A DNA stretch of 46,553 nt from an uncultured Candidatus Marinamargulisbacteria bacterium (GTDB lineage: Bacteria > Margulisbacteria > Riflemargulisbacteria > GWF2-35-9), in assembly GCA_903910705.1 (NCBI GenBank), contig CAIWAN010000049.1, positions 1 to 46,553 on the forward strand, given 5' to 3'. Both the position numbers and the translations under genes were made by a program. The notes under the pieces were generated by a model, which had not been told where the DNA came from, did not search any database, and saw only the letters and a program-made list of their open reading frames with translations. Numbering within the stretch: the first letter of the stretch is position 1; each line of letters starts with the position of its first letter. This document shows, piece after piece, positions 25,512-34,746 of this stretch.

Positions 25512-28219
25512 AGGGTCAGCCTAGGCTCCTTCACCGCTTTTGCTTCATCCAAACGACGTAAATAGGTTTTCTGAGGGGCCAGCTTAAGTGTTTCAGGATG
25601 CTGGTGAGCTTGCTCGACGAGTGTTGTAAAGATGGACACAAAACGATCTAGCCCTGCCTTTGTCTCCGACTCGGTCGGTTCGATCATCATACACTCATGA
25701 ACGACCTGCGGGAAATAGATGGTTGGCGGATGAACACCCTCGTCCATCAACCCTTTGGCTAGATCAAGTGCGGACACACCGACTTCTTTTTTAAGTTTTG
25801 CCGCGGACAAAACAAACTCGTGCATACAGACCCGTTCATAAGGAAGCTTCAAGCTGTCTTTAAGTCGAAGCTGCAAATAATTAGCAGCCAAAATGGCGTG
25901 CTCACTCACTTGTGTTAAGCCATCACGACCCATTAATAGAATATACGCATACGCCCGAAGCACAATGGCCACATTCCCGTACATCCCATGGACACGACCG
26001 ATACTATGTTTGTTCGGTGATTCCCATACAAAGCCCGTCGGAGACTTTTTCACGCGTGGACAGGGCAGGAACGGAACCAGAAAATCTTTGACCCCAACAG
26101 GGCCCGAACCCGGTCCACCGCCACCGTGAGGGGTATCGAATGTTTTATGTAGATTTAGGTGACAAACGTCAAACCCCATGTCCCCTGGGCGAATGATCCC
26201 TAACAGCGCATTGGCATTGGCTCCATCGTAATACAAAAGCCCGCCTGCTTGATGGACAATGTCCGCGATTTGAAGGATCTGCGTTTCAAAAAGACCTAAA
26301 GTTGAAGGGTTGGTCAGCATCAAGGCCGCAACTTTATGCTTAAGTACGGCCGCCTTTAGGGACACGATGTCGACATTTCCATTGGGATCTGTCGCGACCT
26401 TGACAACGCTAAACCCAGCAACAGCAGCACTAGCGGGATTGGTTCCATGGGCTGTGTCAGGAATAAGAACCACTTTACGATCAGACTCCCCTTTGGACTC
26501 ATGATACGCACGAATAATAAGCAACCCCGTATGTTCGCCATGCGCCCCTGCTGCGGGCTGAAAGGTAAAAGCTGCATACCCAAAAAGCTCGGACAAAGCG
26601 ATGTCCATTTTGTACAACACGTCCAGCGTGCCTTGGGCTTCGCTGCTGTGCTGAAACGGATGAAGCCACGCAAAACCCGCAAGGGCAGCGATGCGTTCTT
26701 GAATTTTGTAGTTATATTTCATCGTACACGAACCGAGCGGATAGAACCCCGAATCAACCCCAAAATTGAGCGTTGAGAGATAGGTATAATGGCGAGCCAC
26801 CTCCATCTCACTTCGATCGGGCAAACGAAGGGGCTTTTCCCGACCAACCAGAACCTGTCGATCCGCTTGTTTTGGAACGGACAAATCCACCTTCAAAACA
26901 CTCGCAATCAGCGCGATTAGCTCGTCGATCATTTCCGTGGTCGTAAAATCATTCACGGCAAAAAGCACGCTATTATCCCAATAAGCGTTCACCGCTTCAA
27001 GCTCAAGCCCCATCTCAAAACCGTTGGTTTTTAAGGCCGTCCGAACGGCGTCCCATTCCACACCCTCTGACTCGACCAAAACATCTTGGAATCGATCAAC
27101 TTTTTGGACATGAAGCTTGGGAACACGTCGAAGCTGATCGGCCAGATAATGAGTCTTTTCGAGGATCTCGGTCGCCAAAGACTGAAGTCCCTGAGAGCCC
27201 AATACACTCAGATACATTGTTGCTCGTAAAGCCATTAAGGCTTGATTGCTACAAATATTAGACGTCGCACTTTCACGACGAATATGTTGCTCGCGGGTCT
27301 GATAGGTAAGGACATAGCCTGCTTTACCGTCGGTATCCTGTGTTTGTCCCACCAGACGTCCCGGAATATGACGAACAAACTCAATTTTGGTGGCGATAAA
27401 CCCTAATGCGGGCCCCCCAAAAGATATTGGATTCCCCAGTGACATGGCTTCTCCACACACAATGTCCGCACCTTGTTCGCCTGGCGTTTTATACATGACC
27501 ACCGCCAACGGATTCAAAACGGCCATAATGACGCCGATCCCGCGCCGTTTGGCCTCGGCAATAAGGACAGAATAATCGTTCACCACCCCGAAGAAATCAG
27601 GCATCGGCAAAACGATGGCCACGGTCTGATCGGTCAGTGACAAAAGAGTCGACTCCTCGTCAAAAACAATATCAAGGCCATACCCCGCATTGTAGGTCTC
27701 GATCACGCTGATCCAATTCGGCGACAACACACCGGCGACAACAACATGATCTTTCCCTTTGGGCGCCAATCGTTTGGCCATCTGAATAGACTCGGCTACC
27801 GAGGTCGCGCCATCATAGAGACTGGCATTCGCCATGTCCATGCCCATTAAATCGGCGATATAGCTTTGGAATTCGAATATAGCGGTCAGCGTCCCTTGGC
27901 TGATCTCGGGTTGGTACGGGGTATAGGCGGTATAAAACTCACTTCGAGACGACAGCATGTCCACCATCGCGGGAATATAGCGATGATAGTATCCTGCCCC
28001 TAAAAACTGTTTAGATGGATCGACGATCTGATTACTGGCCGCTAACGCAGACAGCTTAGTAAACACCTCGCGCTCGGACAAACCCGTTGGCAGATCAAGT
28101 TGCGTGACCCGATGTGAGGCGGGAATATCAGACAATAGATCTTGTACGGATTTTATTTGGAGTGCGCCAAGCAGCGCTTTCTCATCCTCGACACTTAGAC
28201 TGGGGGTTGGCGCCCCCAT
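25502..28219 (-). CDS. gcvP: Glycine decarboxylase, fused GcvPA-GcvPB
   Basis: 905 residues. PLP enzyme of the glycine cleavage system: it decarboxylates glycine and passes the aminomethyl group to GcvH. The first 435 residues look like subunit 1 of the two-subunit type (SLSVEDEKALLGALQI, FLGAGYYHRYIPAMVDML, AYTPYQPEISQGTL). From about 450 on is subunit 2 (HYTYLSTLNFGVDSGFYPLG, then SCTMKYNYKI) with the PLP lysine in LNLHKTFDTPHGGGGPG. The two halves are joined in one uninterrupted frame. Most single-chain GcvP proteins are about 950 residues and differ in the linker. The ATG overlaps the gcvH stop by one base (TAATG). Confidence 0.95.
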   Translation of the reverse strand: MGAPTPSLSVEDEKALLGALQIKSVQDLLSDIPASHRVTQLDLPTGLSEREVFTKLSALAASNQIVDPSKQFLGAGYYHRYIPAMVDMLSSRSEFYTAYTPYQPEISQGTLTAIFEFQSYIADLMGMDMANASLYDGATSVAESIQMAKRLAPKGKDHVVVAGVLSPNWISVIETYNAGYGLDIVFDEESTLLSLTDQTVAIVLPMPDFFGVVNDYSVLIAEAKRRGIGVIMAVLNPLAVVMYKTPGEQGADIVCGEAMSLGNPISFGGPALGFIATKIEFVRHIPGRLVGQTQDTDGKAGYVLTYQTREQHIRRESATSNICSNQALMALRATMYLSVLGSQGLQSLATEILEKTHYLADQLRRVPKLHVQKVDRFQDVLVESEGVEWDAVRTALKTNGFEMGLELEAVNAYWDNSVLFAVNDFTTTEMIDELIALIASVLKVDLSVPKQADRQVLVGREKPLRLPDRSEMEVARHYTYLSTLNFGVDSGFYPLGSCTMKYNYKIQERIAALAGFAWLHPFQHSSEAQGTLDVLYKMDIALSELFGYAAFTFQPAAGAHGEHTGLLIIRAYHESKGESDRKVVLIPDTAHGTNPASAAVAGFSVVKVATDPNGNVDIVSLKAAVLKHKVAALMLTNPSTLGLFETQILQIADIVHQAGGLLYYDGANANALLGIIRPGDMGFDVCHLNLHKTFDTPHGGGGPGSGPVGVKDFLVPFLPCPRVKKSPTGFVWESPNKHSIGRVHGMYGNVAIVLRAYAYILLMGRDGLTQVSEHAILAANYLQLRLKDSLKLPYERVCMHEFVLSAAKLKKEVGVSALDLAKGLMDEGVHPPTIYFPQVVHECMMIEPTESETKAGLDRFVSIFTTLVEQAHQHPETLKLAPQKTYLRRLDEAKAVKEPRLTLWN

Positions 28220-28608
28220 TACTCTTCTTCGCTGATTAGTTCTTCATACTCTTCCGAACTCTTCAAATCCTCAAGTTCGGCTGGCTCGTAAATGTCGAGC
28301 TTTAAGAGCCAACCCTCGTCATAGGGGCTAGAATTGACAATAGAAGGATTCTCAAGAACGGCTTCATTAACCTCGACCACTCGGCCACTCACAGGAATAT
28401 ATAAATTACTAACGGTTTTAACCGACTCAATGACACCAACTTGATCCATTTGTGTACAGTCATCACCAATAACAGGCAATTCAATAAAGACAATATCACC
28501 AAGTGCATCTTGGGCATAATCAGTGATCCCGATGATGGCATTATTCCCCTCAACACGAACCCACTCGTGTTCATCAGAATAAAAAAGATTTGGTGCTATT
28601 AAAGTCAT
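28219..28608 (-). CDS. gcvH: Glycine cleavage system H protein
   Basis: 129 residues. It carries the lipoyl arm that shuttles the aminomethyl group between GcvP, GcvT and dihydrolipoamide dehydrogenase. The lipoylated lysine is K64 in GVIESVKTVSNLY. HEWVRVEGNNAIIGITDYAQ is the N-terminal block. The C-terminus is unusually acidic (DLKSSEEYEELISEEE). ATG 28608 has AAAGGGG upstream. It is cotranscribed with gcvT and gcvP. Confidence 0.97.
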   Translation of the reverse strand: MTLIAPNLFYSDEHEWVRVEGNNAIIGITDYAQDALGDIVFIELPVIGDDCTQMDQVGVIESVKTVSNLYIPVSGRVVEVNEAVLENPSIVNSSPYDEGWLLKLDIYEPAELEDLKSSEEYEELISEEE

Positions 28609-28680
28609 GAAGTCAATCCCCTTTCACTTGCTATGCTTCGACAGAAGCTCAGCATCCTCTTGATTTGTACGGTAACTATA

Positions 28681-29742
28681 TCAAACGGTTGCGTCTTTGT
28701 TAATACCCTTTTTAATGAATGGCAACTTGATGATCGTCGCATCATAAGCCTTATCACGAACCTTCACCGAAACATGCCGATCATTGGGTATATCTCGTTG
28801 GGTCATGAACATCGCGATCGACTTCCCCAAAGATGGACTGAACGTACCACTGGTTACTACGCCATAGTGCAACACTTCTGTACCTTGACGAGGAATGACC
28901 TTTTCTTCCAAAACAATGCCAAATAATTTTCGCGTATGCGAGGATCGGGACAAAAACGCTTTCCCAATAAAGTCTCCTTTATCAAGTTTAACGATCCAAC
29001 CGTATCCCAGATCAAATGGTGTTACCAACCCATAGATCTCATGCCCGTAGAGGGGTAGCCCCGCTTCAATACGCAACGTATCTCTAGCCCCTAATCCAAC
29101 AGGAGCGGCACCCTTTTCAATAAACAAACGCCATAATTTCACCACATCATCATCATGCACAAACACTTCATAACCAAACTCGCCCGTATACCCCGTTCGA
29201 CTCACCAGCACATCAACACCCGCCAATTTGGCATACATAACATTAAAGCTACCCCCCACCCACAAGGTATCAAGAAGAGGTTCTAACATGGACTTTGCGG
29301 CAGGACCCTGTAAGGCCAAGATATTGAGGTCATCATGGATCGTCAGATGAACCGAGAAATTATTTTTATGGAGTTGCATCCACGCAATGATCTTATCTTT
29401 GTTGCTGCAATTAACGACCAAGCGATACCGAGCCCCAAGACGTGTGATGATCATATCATCAAGGACTCGCCCTTTCTCATCAAGCATCATCGTATATTGG
29501 GATTGAAAAGGCTCAAGTCGACTTACATCATTAACTGTTAAATACTGCAGATATTGGAGGCTTTGTGTTCCCTCAACATCGATTATGCCCATGTGTGAGA
29601 CATCGAACAAACCCGCTCTTTGACGAACGGCGTTATGTTCCTCGATGATCCCTTTATAGGAAACCGGCATACTCCAATCGGCAAAATCAACCATCTTGGC
29701 GCCAAGCGCCTTGTGTTCCGCATGTAATGTTGTTTGATTCAC
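28681..29742 (-). CDS. gcvT: Glycine cleavage system T protein (aminomethyltransferase)
   Basis: 353 residues. It transfers the methylene group from the GcvH arm to tetrahydrofolate, releasing ammonia. MVDFADWSMPVSYKGIIEEH, VSHMGIIDVEG, the folate-site strand DEKGRVLDDMI and SRTGYTGEFGYEVFV are conserved blocks. The start is a GTG that directly follows the hisC stop (TAA GTG), so the two are cotranscribed. Its end is 72 bases before gcvH. Confidence 0.96.
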   Translation of the reverse strand: MNQTTLHAEHKALGAKMVDFADWSMPVSYKGIIEEHNAVRQRAGLFDVSHMGIIDVEGTQSLQYLQYLTVNDVSRLEPFQSQYTMMLDEKGRVLDDMIITRLGARYRLVVNCSNKDKIIAWMQLHKNNFSVHLTIHDDLNILALQGPAAKSMLEPLLDTLWVGGSFNVMYAKLAGVDVLVSRTGYTGEFGYEVFVHDDDVVKLWRLFIEKGAAPVGLGARDTLRIEAGLPLYGHEIYGLVTPFDLGYGWIVKLDKGDFIGKAFLSRSSHTRKLFGIVLEEKVIPRQGTEVLHYGVVTSGTFSPSLGKSIAMFMTQRDIPNDRHVSVKVRDKAYDATIIKLPFIKKGINKDATV

Positions 29743-30846
29743 TTAAAATACCTCTTTCAGCGCTGTGATAAACGCGTCATTTTCATTGGGAAGGCCCACC
29801 GTTACACGTATAGCTTGTGGAAAGCCGAACCCATCCATCGCTCTAATAATAACACCTTTTTGAAGGAGTTTATCAAAGAGTTTACTCCCAGGTTGATTAA
29901 CCTCAACAAAAATAAAATTCGCGGAACTCTTTATCGGCGAAAGCCCAATGGCTACAAGCCCATCCATAAGACGAGACTTCTCGGCATCGACGAATGAACG
30001 GATCTCCGTTTCCCATGAAGTTTGCTTTAGCATGAGCAAAGCCGCTTCTTGAGCATATCGATTCACATTAAAGGGCTGCCGAGCCTTGTTAAGTGCCTCA
30101 ATGATAGCCGGAGAGGCCATGCCATACCCGATACGACATCCCGCAAGCGACCACATTTTAGAGAAGGTTCGAAGCACAATAAGATTGTCGTAGTGTCGCA
30201 GAAAATCACGTCCATCGGGATAGACGCTCCCGTCTGGAGTCGTCGAGCCAACTGCAAACTCAAAATAGGCTTCATCTAATACCACCAAGACATTCGATGG
30301 AACCTTTTCGATAAAGGAATCCAACGCTGCTGAGGAGAAAATAGTCCCTGTGGGATTATTGGGGTTGCACAAAAAGATGACCCGCGTTTGGGGCGTTATC
30401 GCCGCCGCAAAGGCGTCTAGGTCATACGTATAATCCTTTAAAGGGACGGTTTTGATCGGCGCGTTGACGACATGAGCTGAAAAAGCATACTCCGAAAACG
30501 TGCCCTCAGAGACAAGCGCTTCTTTATTGGGGCCCAGATAGGCCAAGGCGATAAGCAGCAGTAATTCATCCGACCCATTACCAAAGACAAACGCTGATTC
30601 ATCTAGCTGATGACGTTTAGCCAAGGCCTGACGCAGCTTAAAGACGGCTCCATCGGGGTAAAGGAACAGCTCAGCGATCTTAGTCGTCAGTTCTGCCTGA
30701 ACCGAAGCAGGAAGGCCCATATTATTCTCGTTACTGGCTAGTTTGATCACCCGTGATAGACCGAATTCGCGCTGAACATCTTCGATGGGCTTACCCGGAG
30801 TGTAGGGCTTGATCGCTGCGATATTGGGATTAACATCAATCACCAT
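29743..30846 (-). CDS. hisC: Histidinol-phosphate aminotransferase family protein
   Basis: 367 residues, fold-type I PLP aminotransferase. The PLP lysine is K230 in TFSKMWSLAGCRIGY; LASNENNMG near residue 37, FGNGSDELL and NPNNPTGT are HisC-family blocks. It makes histidinol phosphate from imidazole-acetol phosphate; some relatives act on aromatic 2-oxoacids, and no other his gene is nearby, so the substrate is not certain. It is the first gene of the gcv operon. A TGCGATAAT extended -10 lies 9 bases before its ATG (minus strand, -10 at 30856-30861). Confidence 0.88.
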   Translation of the reverse strand: MVIDVNPNIAAIKPYTPGKPIEDVQREFGLSRVIKLASNENNMGLPASVQAELTTKIAELFLYPDGAVFKLRQALAKRHQLDESAFVFGNGSDELLLLIALAYLGPNKEALVSEGTFSEYAFSAHVVNAPIKTVPLKDYTYDLDAFAAAITPQTRVIFLCNPNNPTGTIFSSAALDSFIEKVPSNVLVVLDEAYFEFAVGSTTPDGSVYPDGRDFLRHYDNLIVLRTFSKMWSLAGCRIGYGMASPAIIEALNKARQPFNVNRYAQEAALLMLKQTSWETEIRSFVDAEKSRLMDGLVAIGLSPIKSSANFIFVEVNQPGSKLFDKLLQKGVIIRAMDGFGFPQAIRVTVGLPNENDAFITALKEVF

Positions 30847-30855
30847 AATAGGGTC

Positions 30856-30864
30856 ATTATCGCA
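30856..30864 (-). promoter_or_regulatory. Extended -10 box of the hisC-gcv operon
   Basis: On the minus strand TGC then GATAAT, 9 bases before ATG 30846. The -35 is poor. A start of transcription about 7 bases after the box would leave 2-3 leader bases. It lies in the short gap to the divergent endolysin-like gene. Confidence 0.5.
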
Positions 30865-30920
30865 TAAAGAAAGGTGAATTTAAATGTTTAACCCTTCGCA
30901 ATACGGGGCATAACTGGACT

Positions 30921-31859
30921 ATGACCGCCGTGAAAAGCCACCATAGCCAAATCCCCATTGGAAATCGATATATTCATGAGCCACATGCTTGCATTAGTTA
31001 TACCGAATTCCAACGAATGAAACAAACAAACAACGACAAATATACCAAGGCTATTCATGCGCTCAAATTACCCCATCATTTTAGCTCCAACGACTACACC
31101 GCTGCTATAAGAAAGTTCCAACGTCTAATTGGGATAAATCCCACTGGAAATCTTGGAAAAATAACAATGGATAAAATTTTTCATGCACCCCCAAAGAAGC
31201 TAGAATCACTCCCCGCCCCTGTTACCAGCCCCCCCTTTGATCCAAGCTCAATTGCCCCACCAGAAACAAGCGAGACCGAATCAACAACCAAACCTAAAAA
31301 AGACGTCCTAGAGGAATATTCCGAGAAACAGAAACCATATTTAAAAGCACTTCATCCAACGATTGGAGACATCGAGAACTATAAAAACGCTCCTGATGAA
31401 GGATATAAATCCTTGGTGGGTGGCAGGCAATTTGAGAGTTATTACGATCATCCCCGCATAAGTGTGCCCGTAAAGATTCATGGAAAAACGATTTACTCAA
31501 CCTGCGCGGGTCGATATCAGATCCGGGCAAGAAACTGGGACTTTTTAACAAAAACATACCGTGATTACTTTGTTCCAGATAAAGCTGGGCATATTTGGTT
31601 TTCCCCTCAAAACCAAGATATTGCCGCCTTACTCCTTATCACAAGAGTCCGAGGCTTAACACCAAAAGTTCTTCAAAAAATAATAAATTCAGGCAATTTA
31701 AAGCAAATTTTCAGGCGTCTCAGAAATGAATGGGTCTCTCTCCCTAGCAATAATTACAATCAAAATCCAAAGAGTATGGAAGAAGTTCTTAAGATCTATC
31801 ATAAATATTTGGAAATTGAAAAAGCCAAGGCATTACAACCTCCCGACCTGAATGTTTAA
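30921..31859 (+). CDS. GH104 lambda-R-type lytic transglycosylase with peptidoglycan-binding domain
   Basis: 312 residues. An N-terminal peptidoglycan-binding domain (about 40-88: YTAAIRKFQRLIGINPTGNL) is joined by a Pro-rich linker (95-125) to a catalytic domain. The latter (145-290) matches the phage lambda R endolysin: GYKSLVGGRQFESYYDHPR, TCAGRYQIRARNW, FSPQNQDIAAL and RLRNEWVSLP. E152 in GDIENYK aligns with the catalytic glutamate of lambda R. Such enzymes cut murein to 1,6-anhydro products. There is no signal peptide, so export would need a holin-like or other route. No phage structural genes are near, so it looks like a domesticated cell-wall enzyme. It starts an operon with two unknown genes. 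Confidence 0.85.
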   Translation: MTAVKSHHSQIPIGNRYIHEPHACISYTEFQRMKQTNNDKYTKAIHALKLPHHFSSNDYTAAIRKFQRLIGINPTGNLGKITMDKIFHAPPKKLESLPAPVTSPPFDPSSIAPPETSETESTTKPKKDVLEEYSEKQKPYLKALHPTIGDIENYKNAPDEGYKSLVGGRQFESYYDHPRISVPVKIHGKTIYSTCAGRYQIRARNWDFLTKTYRDYFVPDKAGHIWFSPQNQDIAALLLITRVRGLTPKVLQKIINSGNLKQIFRRLRNEWVSLPSNNYNQNPKSMEEVLKIYHKYLEIEKAKALQPPDLNV

Positions 31860-31891
31860 CCGCTCAATAATAAGGGCATCCTCTAGGTAAT

Positions 31892-32731
31892 ATGGGACTT
31901 GCTGAACTTAATATTAATCCGATAAACACCAACGCTAAAACGCAAAGTAAAAGCAATCAGCAACGCTTTGAGGACGCCGTCGTTGATTACAGCAACACCA
32001 CGGGACGCACACCACCCGCTAAGGCTGACATCAAAGACGCGGCAACCTTGCTCCAAAAAGGAACACTGACGATCAAAGACCTCGCTAAAAGCCTGTTCCT
32101 CAGTCAAAACAGTCAGGATATCAAGGCGTTGGCTCAACTCGTTAAACAAACCGGACTGCTAAGCGCCCCCGCCCCTACGCCCCAAGGTCAGATCAAACCA
32201 AGCACAGCAAGCCTAGCCAACAATAAAGCACCGATCGCCTCCTCAAGCGAGAACGCTCAAGGCATGCAAAACCTCAACATCACCACGACGCGCGTCGAAA
32301 ATCAAATTATTTTGGGGCACATTATCAATCTCATTAAAACCGGCTCCTCGAAGCAAGCGTACGAAACCGCATCCAGCGACCCCGATCTTTTCAACTCAGT
32401 CCTCGAAACCTTTAACAAACAAAATCAGGCCGACCAATCGCAGCTTCGCAGTATGCTTGGCTTCTTAGCTGCCATGGCAGGCAATATCAGCGCACACAAA
32501 CCGGAGGTGCTGTCACAAGCCAGACGACTTTACAGCAGACTTCAAAAAGAGCTTGAAGAACTCGAAGAAACCGATAGTGACGAGTCGACCCTTTCAGAAC
32601 AAGCCAAGCAGTTTATGGGGGACCTGCGAAATCTCTCGGGCCAGTTGCAACAGTTAAACGGTGAATGGCCTAAAGACGTCCAAGAATCATATAATCAATT
32701 AGTGAATTTATTAGGGATCGACCATGGCTAA
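31892..32731 (+). CDS. Unknown helical protein downstream of the endolysin
   Basis: 279 residues, without signal peptide or membrane segment. It has a polar N-terminus, a short helical repeat-like stretch (AATLLQKGTLTIKDLAKSLFLSQ, named here by its first part AATLLQKGTLTIKD), a Pro/Ser linker around 90-120, and a C-terminal helical domain with the acidic segment QKELEELEETDSDEST. No known domain was recognised. It begins 32 bases after the endolysin gene and its stop overlaps the next start, so the three genes probably work together in cell-wall turnover or release of some particle. Function unknown. Confidence 0.7.
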   Translation: MGLAELNINPINTNAKTQSKSNQQRFEDAVVDYSNTTGRTPPAKADIKDAATLLQKGTLTIKDLAKSLFLSQNSQDIKALAQLVKQTGLLSAPAPTPQGQIKPSTASLANNKAPIASSSENAQGMQNLNITTTRVENQIILGHIINLIKTGSSKQAYETASSDPDLFNSVLETFNKQNQADQSQLRSMLGFLAAMAGNISAHKPEVLSQARRLYSRLQKELEELEETDSDESTLSEQAKQFMGDLRNLSGQLQQLNGEWPKDVQESYNQLVNLLGIDHG

Positions 32732-32933
32732 CGAGATCCAACACCGCGCCATTGTTGGCGAAATTCAGCGCCTTATCCAGATGTATAGTGTTCTGCCAAA
32801 TGATGTCAGACTAGAAATTCTGCGTTTCCTTAAAACACCTGAAATGACCACGAATTTCAACTTCAAATCAGCCAACAAATGGATATCCAAACACGAATCC
32901 CCTATGCGGATTATTAATTATTACGTGGTGTAG
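32724..32933 (+). CDS. Small unknown protein
   Basis: 69 residues, overlapping the previous gene by 8 bases. The N-terminal half is helical (HRAIVGEIQRLIQMYSVLP), the rest polar and basic. There is no membrane helix long enough for a holin. The stop codon is inside the promoter region of wecB. Unrecognised; believed real because of the tight coupling. Confidence 0.55.
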   Translation: MANEIQHRAIVGEIQRLIQMYSVLPNDVRLEILRFLKTPEMTTNFNFKSANKWISKHESPMRIINYYVV

Positions 32934-32939
32934 TATAAT
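32934..32939 (+). promoter_or_regulatory. -10 box of wecB, nearly leaderless
   Basis: Perfect TATAAT 9 bases before ATG 32949, right after the stop of the preceding gene. There is no Shine-Dalgarno sequence between (GCCGCCGTC). The -35 (TTATTA at 32911-32916, 17 bases upstream) is weak. Confidence 0.55.
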
Positions 32940-32948
32940 GCCGCCGTC

Positions 32949-34124
32949 ATGAGCGGCAAAAAAATCCTTTTTGTATTTGGTACGCGACCCGAGGCGATCA
33001 AGATGGCGCCGTTAGTCAAGACCCTTCAAACCGATCCATTCTTTGATGTGAAGATTGCGGTCACTGCCCAACATCGGCACATGCTCGACCAAGTATTATC
33101 GCTCTTTGAGATCATCCCCGACATCGATCTTAACCTGATGAAACCGGATCAAGATCTGACCGATATTACGGCCGCCGTGCTCACCCAACTGCGAGCGGTC
33201 TATCAAGACCTTCAACCCGATATCGTCCTTGTCCATGGCGACACCACCACCAGTCTTGCTGCTGCCCTAGCCGCCTTTTATGCGCGTATCCCCGTCGGCC
33301 ATGTCGAGGCAGGGCTTCGAACCTTTGATCTATCATCACCCTACCCCGAGGAGATGAATCGTCAACTAACCGACCGGATCACCACCTATCATTTTGCGCC
33401 AACCCAAGCCAACATTGATAATCTTAAGCAAGAAAACATCGCTATTCATCACGCGATCATTACCGGCAACACGGTTATCGACGCCCTTAAATGGGTCATC
33501 GATAAAATCGAACGCGAGCCCGCATTAAAAGAGAGTCTCTCAAATAAAATTCTCAAAGCGGGTTATCCTTCCCTTGCCAAGGGAAAGTGGCAGGCTTCGA
33601 CTGACGGAAGGGTGAATAAACTGATCCTTATTACCGGTCATCGACGAGAGAACTTTGGTCGCGGGTTTGAGTCGATGTGCAACGCTATCAAAGACATCGC
33701 CCTTCAACACCCCGACATTGAACTCGTCTACCCCGTCCACCTAAACCCCCACGTCAGGGAGCCTGTCTTTCGGCTTTTAAAAGAGATCCCTAACGTCTAT
33801 TTGATCGAGCCTCTCGACTATTCGCCCTTTGTTCATTTGATGCATCACGCCACGCTTGTCCTGACCGACAGTGGAGGCATTCAAGAAGAAGCACCCGGAC
33901 TAGGCATCCCCGTGTTGGTCATGCGCGACACCACCGAGCGCCCCGAAGGGATCACTGCAGGGACAGTCAAGTTGGTGGGTACCGACCGACAAATCATCAC
34001 TCAAACCGTCAAGGAGCTACTTACCAACCCCGCTACCTATACCCAAATGGCCAAAGCCGTTAATCCTTACGGAAATGGGCAAGCCAGCCAATTTATACTC
34101 AACTATTTAAAGGAGCATTTATGA
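32949..34124 (+). CDS. wecB: UDP-N-acetylglucosamine 2-epimerase (non-hydrolysing)
   Basis: 391 residues. It interconverts UDP-GlcNAc and UDP-ManNAc for envelope polysaccharides. Family blocks: [13 protein letters not shown] at the start, [44 protein letters not shown] and [26 protein letters not shown]. Residues about 206-222 are an insertion not found in the E. coli enzyme at this point; it is encoded by a genomic palindromic repeat (33564-33613) read in frame. The surrounding sequence is intact, so the enzyme is probably active. Its stop overlaps the mntP start (ATGA). Confidence 0.95.
   Translation: MSGKKILFVFGTRPEAIKMAPLVKTLQTDPFFDVKIAVTAQHRHMLDQVLSLFEIIPDIDLNLMKPDQDLTDITAAVLTQLRAVYQDLQPDIVLVHGDTTTSLAAALAAFYARIPVGHVEAGLRTFDLSSPYPEEMNRQLTDRITTYHFAPTQANIDNLKQENIAIHHAIITGNTVIDALKWVIDKIEREPALKESLSNKILKAGYPSLAKGKWQASTDGRVNKLILITGHRRENFGRGFESMCNAIKDIALQHPDIELVYPVHLNPHVREPVFRLLKEIPNVYLIEPLDYSPFVHLMHHATLVLTDSGGIQEEAPGLGIPVLVMRDTTERPEGITAGTVKLVGTDRQIITQTVKELLTNPATYTQMAKAVNPYGNGQASQFILNYLKEHL
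33564..33613 (+). repeat. Palindromic repeat inserted in frame in wecB
   Basis: TATCCTTCCCTTGCCAAGG then GAAAGTGGC, a variable middle and CGGAAGGGT. It matches the intergenic element at 19084-19132 (read on the minus strand). The protein reads [18 protein letters not shown] across it, about 15 residues longer than E. coli WecB at this place. Confidence 0.8.
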
Positions 34125-34678
34125 CATTAATCACCACCCTACTCACCGCGATCGGCCTTTCGATGGACGCGTTTGCCGTCGCCATTACCGAAGGCATGTC
34201 GATCCGAAAACGGATGCTATCCTCGGCTATTTTGTTCGGGCTATTCTTTGGCGTCTTTCAGGCCTTGATGCCGATCCTTGGATGGTTTTGTGGCAATATC
34301 CTTCATGCGTTTCCGATAGCCCAATGGGACCATTGGATCGCCTTTATTCTTCTTGCGCTTATCGGCGCCAAAATGATCAAAGAATCCACCGAAACCAAAC
34401 CCATCGTGCGCGAACATCGCCACGGCTTTCGATTGATGGTAGGACTCTCTATTGCGACGAGCATCGACGCATTAGCCGTCGGGGTCAGTCTTTCCTTTTT
34501 AAATGTGAACATCCTCGCTCCGGCTCTCATTATTGGCTGCATCACCTTCGCCTTTTCGTTCGCAGGCATCTATTTAGGTCGACTCATTGGGAGTTTTCTG
34601 GCCAATAAGGCCGAACTCATCGGCGGCCTCGTCCTGATCGCCATCGGACTGAAAATTCTGATCGAACATAGCGTTTAA
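34121..34678 (+). CDS. mntP: Manganese efflux pump MntP family
   Basis: 185 residues, six predicted membrane helices in two repeats. Each repeat has the family motif: [12 protein letters not shown] (residues 14-25) and [11 protein letters not shown] (about 113-123), whose aspartates lie in the Mn2+ path. A histidine-rich loop (EHRHGF) separates the halves. It exports Mn2+ across the inner membrane. It overlaps wecB by 4 bases, so a yybP-ykoY-type manganese riboswitch is not placed directly in front of it. Confidence 0.93.
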   Translation: MTLITTLLTAIGLSMDAFAVAITEGMSIRKRMLSSAILFGLFFGVFQALMPILGWFCGNILHAFPIAQWDHWIAFILLALIGAKMIKESTETKPIVREHRHGFRLMVGLSIATSIDALAVGVSLSFLNVNILAPALIIGCITFAFSFAGIYLGRLIGSFLANKAELIGGLVLIAIGLKILIEHSV

Positions 34679-34688
34679 AGCCCCCTGC

Positions 34689-34717
34689 TTGCCGGTTGTT
34701 CGCTTTCATATTACAAT
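34689..34717 (+). promoter_or_regulatory. Promoter of argB-argF
   Basis: TTGCCG (34689-34694), 17 bases, TACAAT (34712-34717). Downstream AAGGGG (34729-34734) is the ribosome site. It begins 10 bases after the mntP stop. No ARG-box-like palindrome was evident. Confidence 0.55.
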
Positions 34718-34746
34718 AAGCGCATATTAAGGGGTTGTTAGCCGTG

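Noticed and set aside
34100-34124. Manganese riboswitch before mntP
   Set aside because: The mntP start overlaps the wecB stop, leaving no room for a riboswitch.
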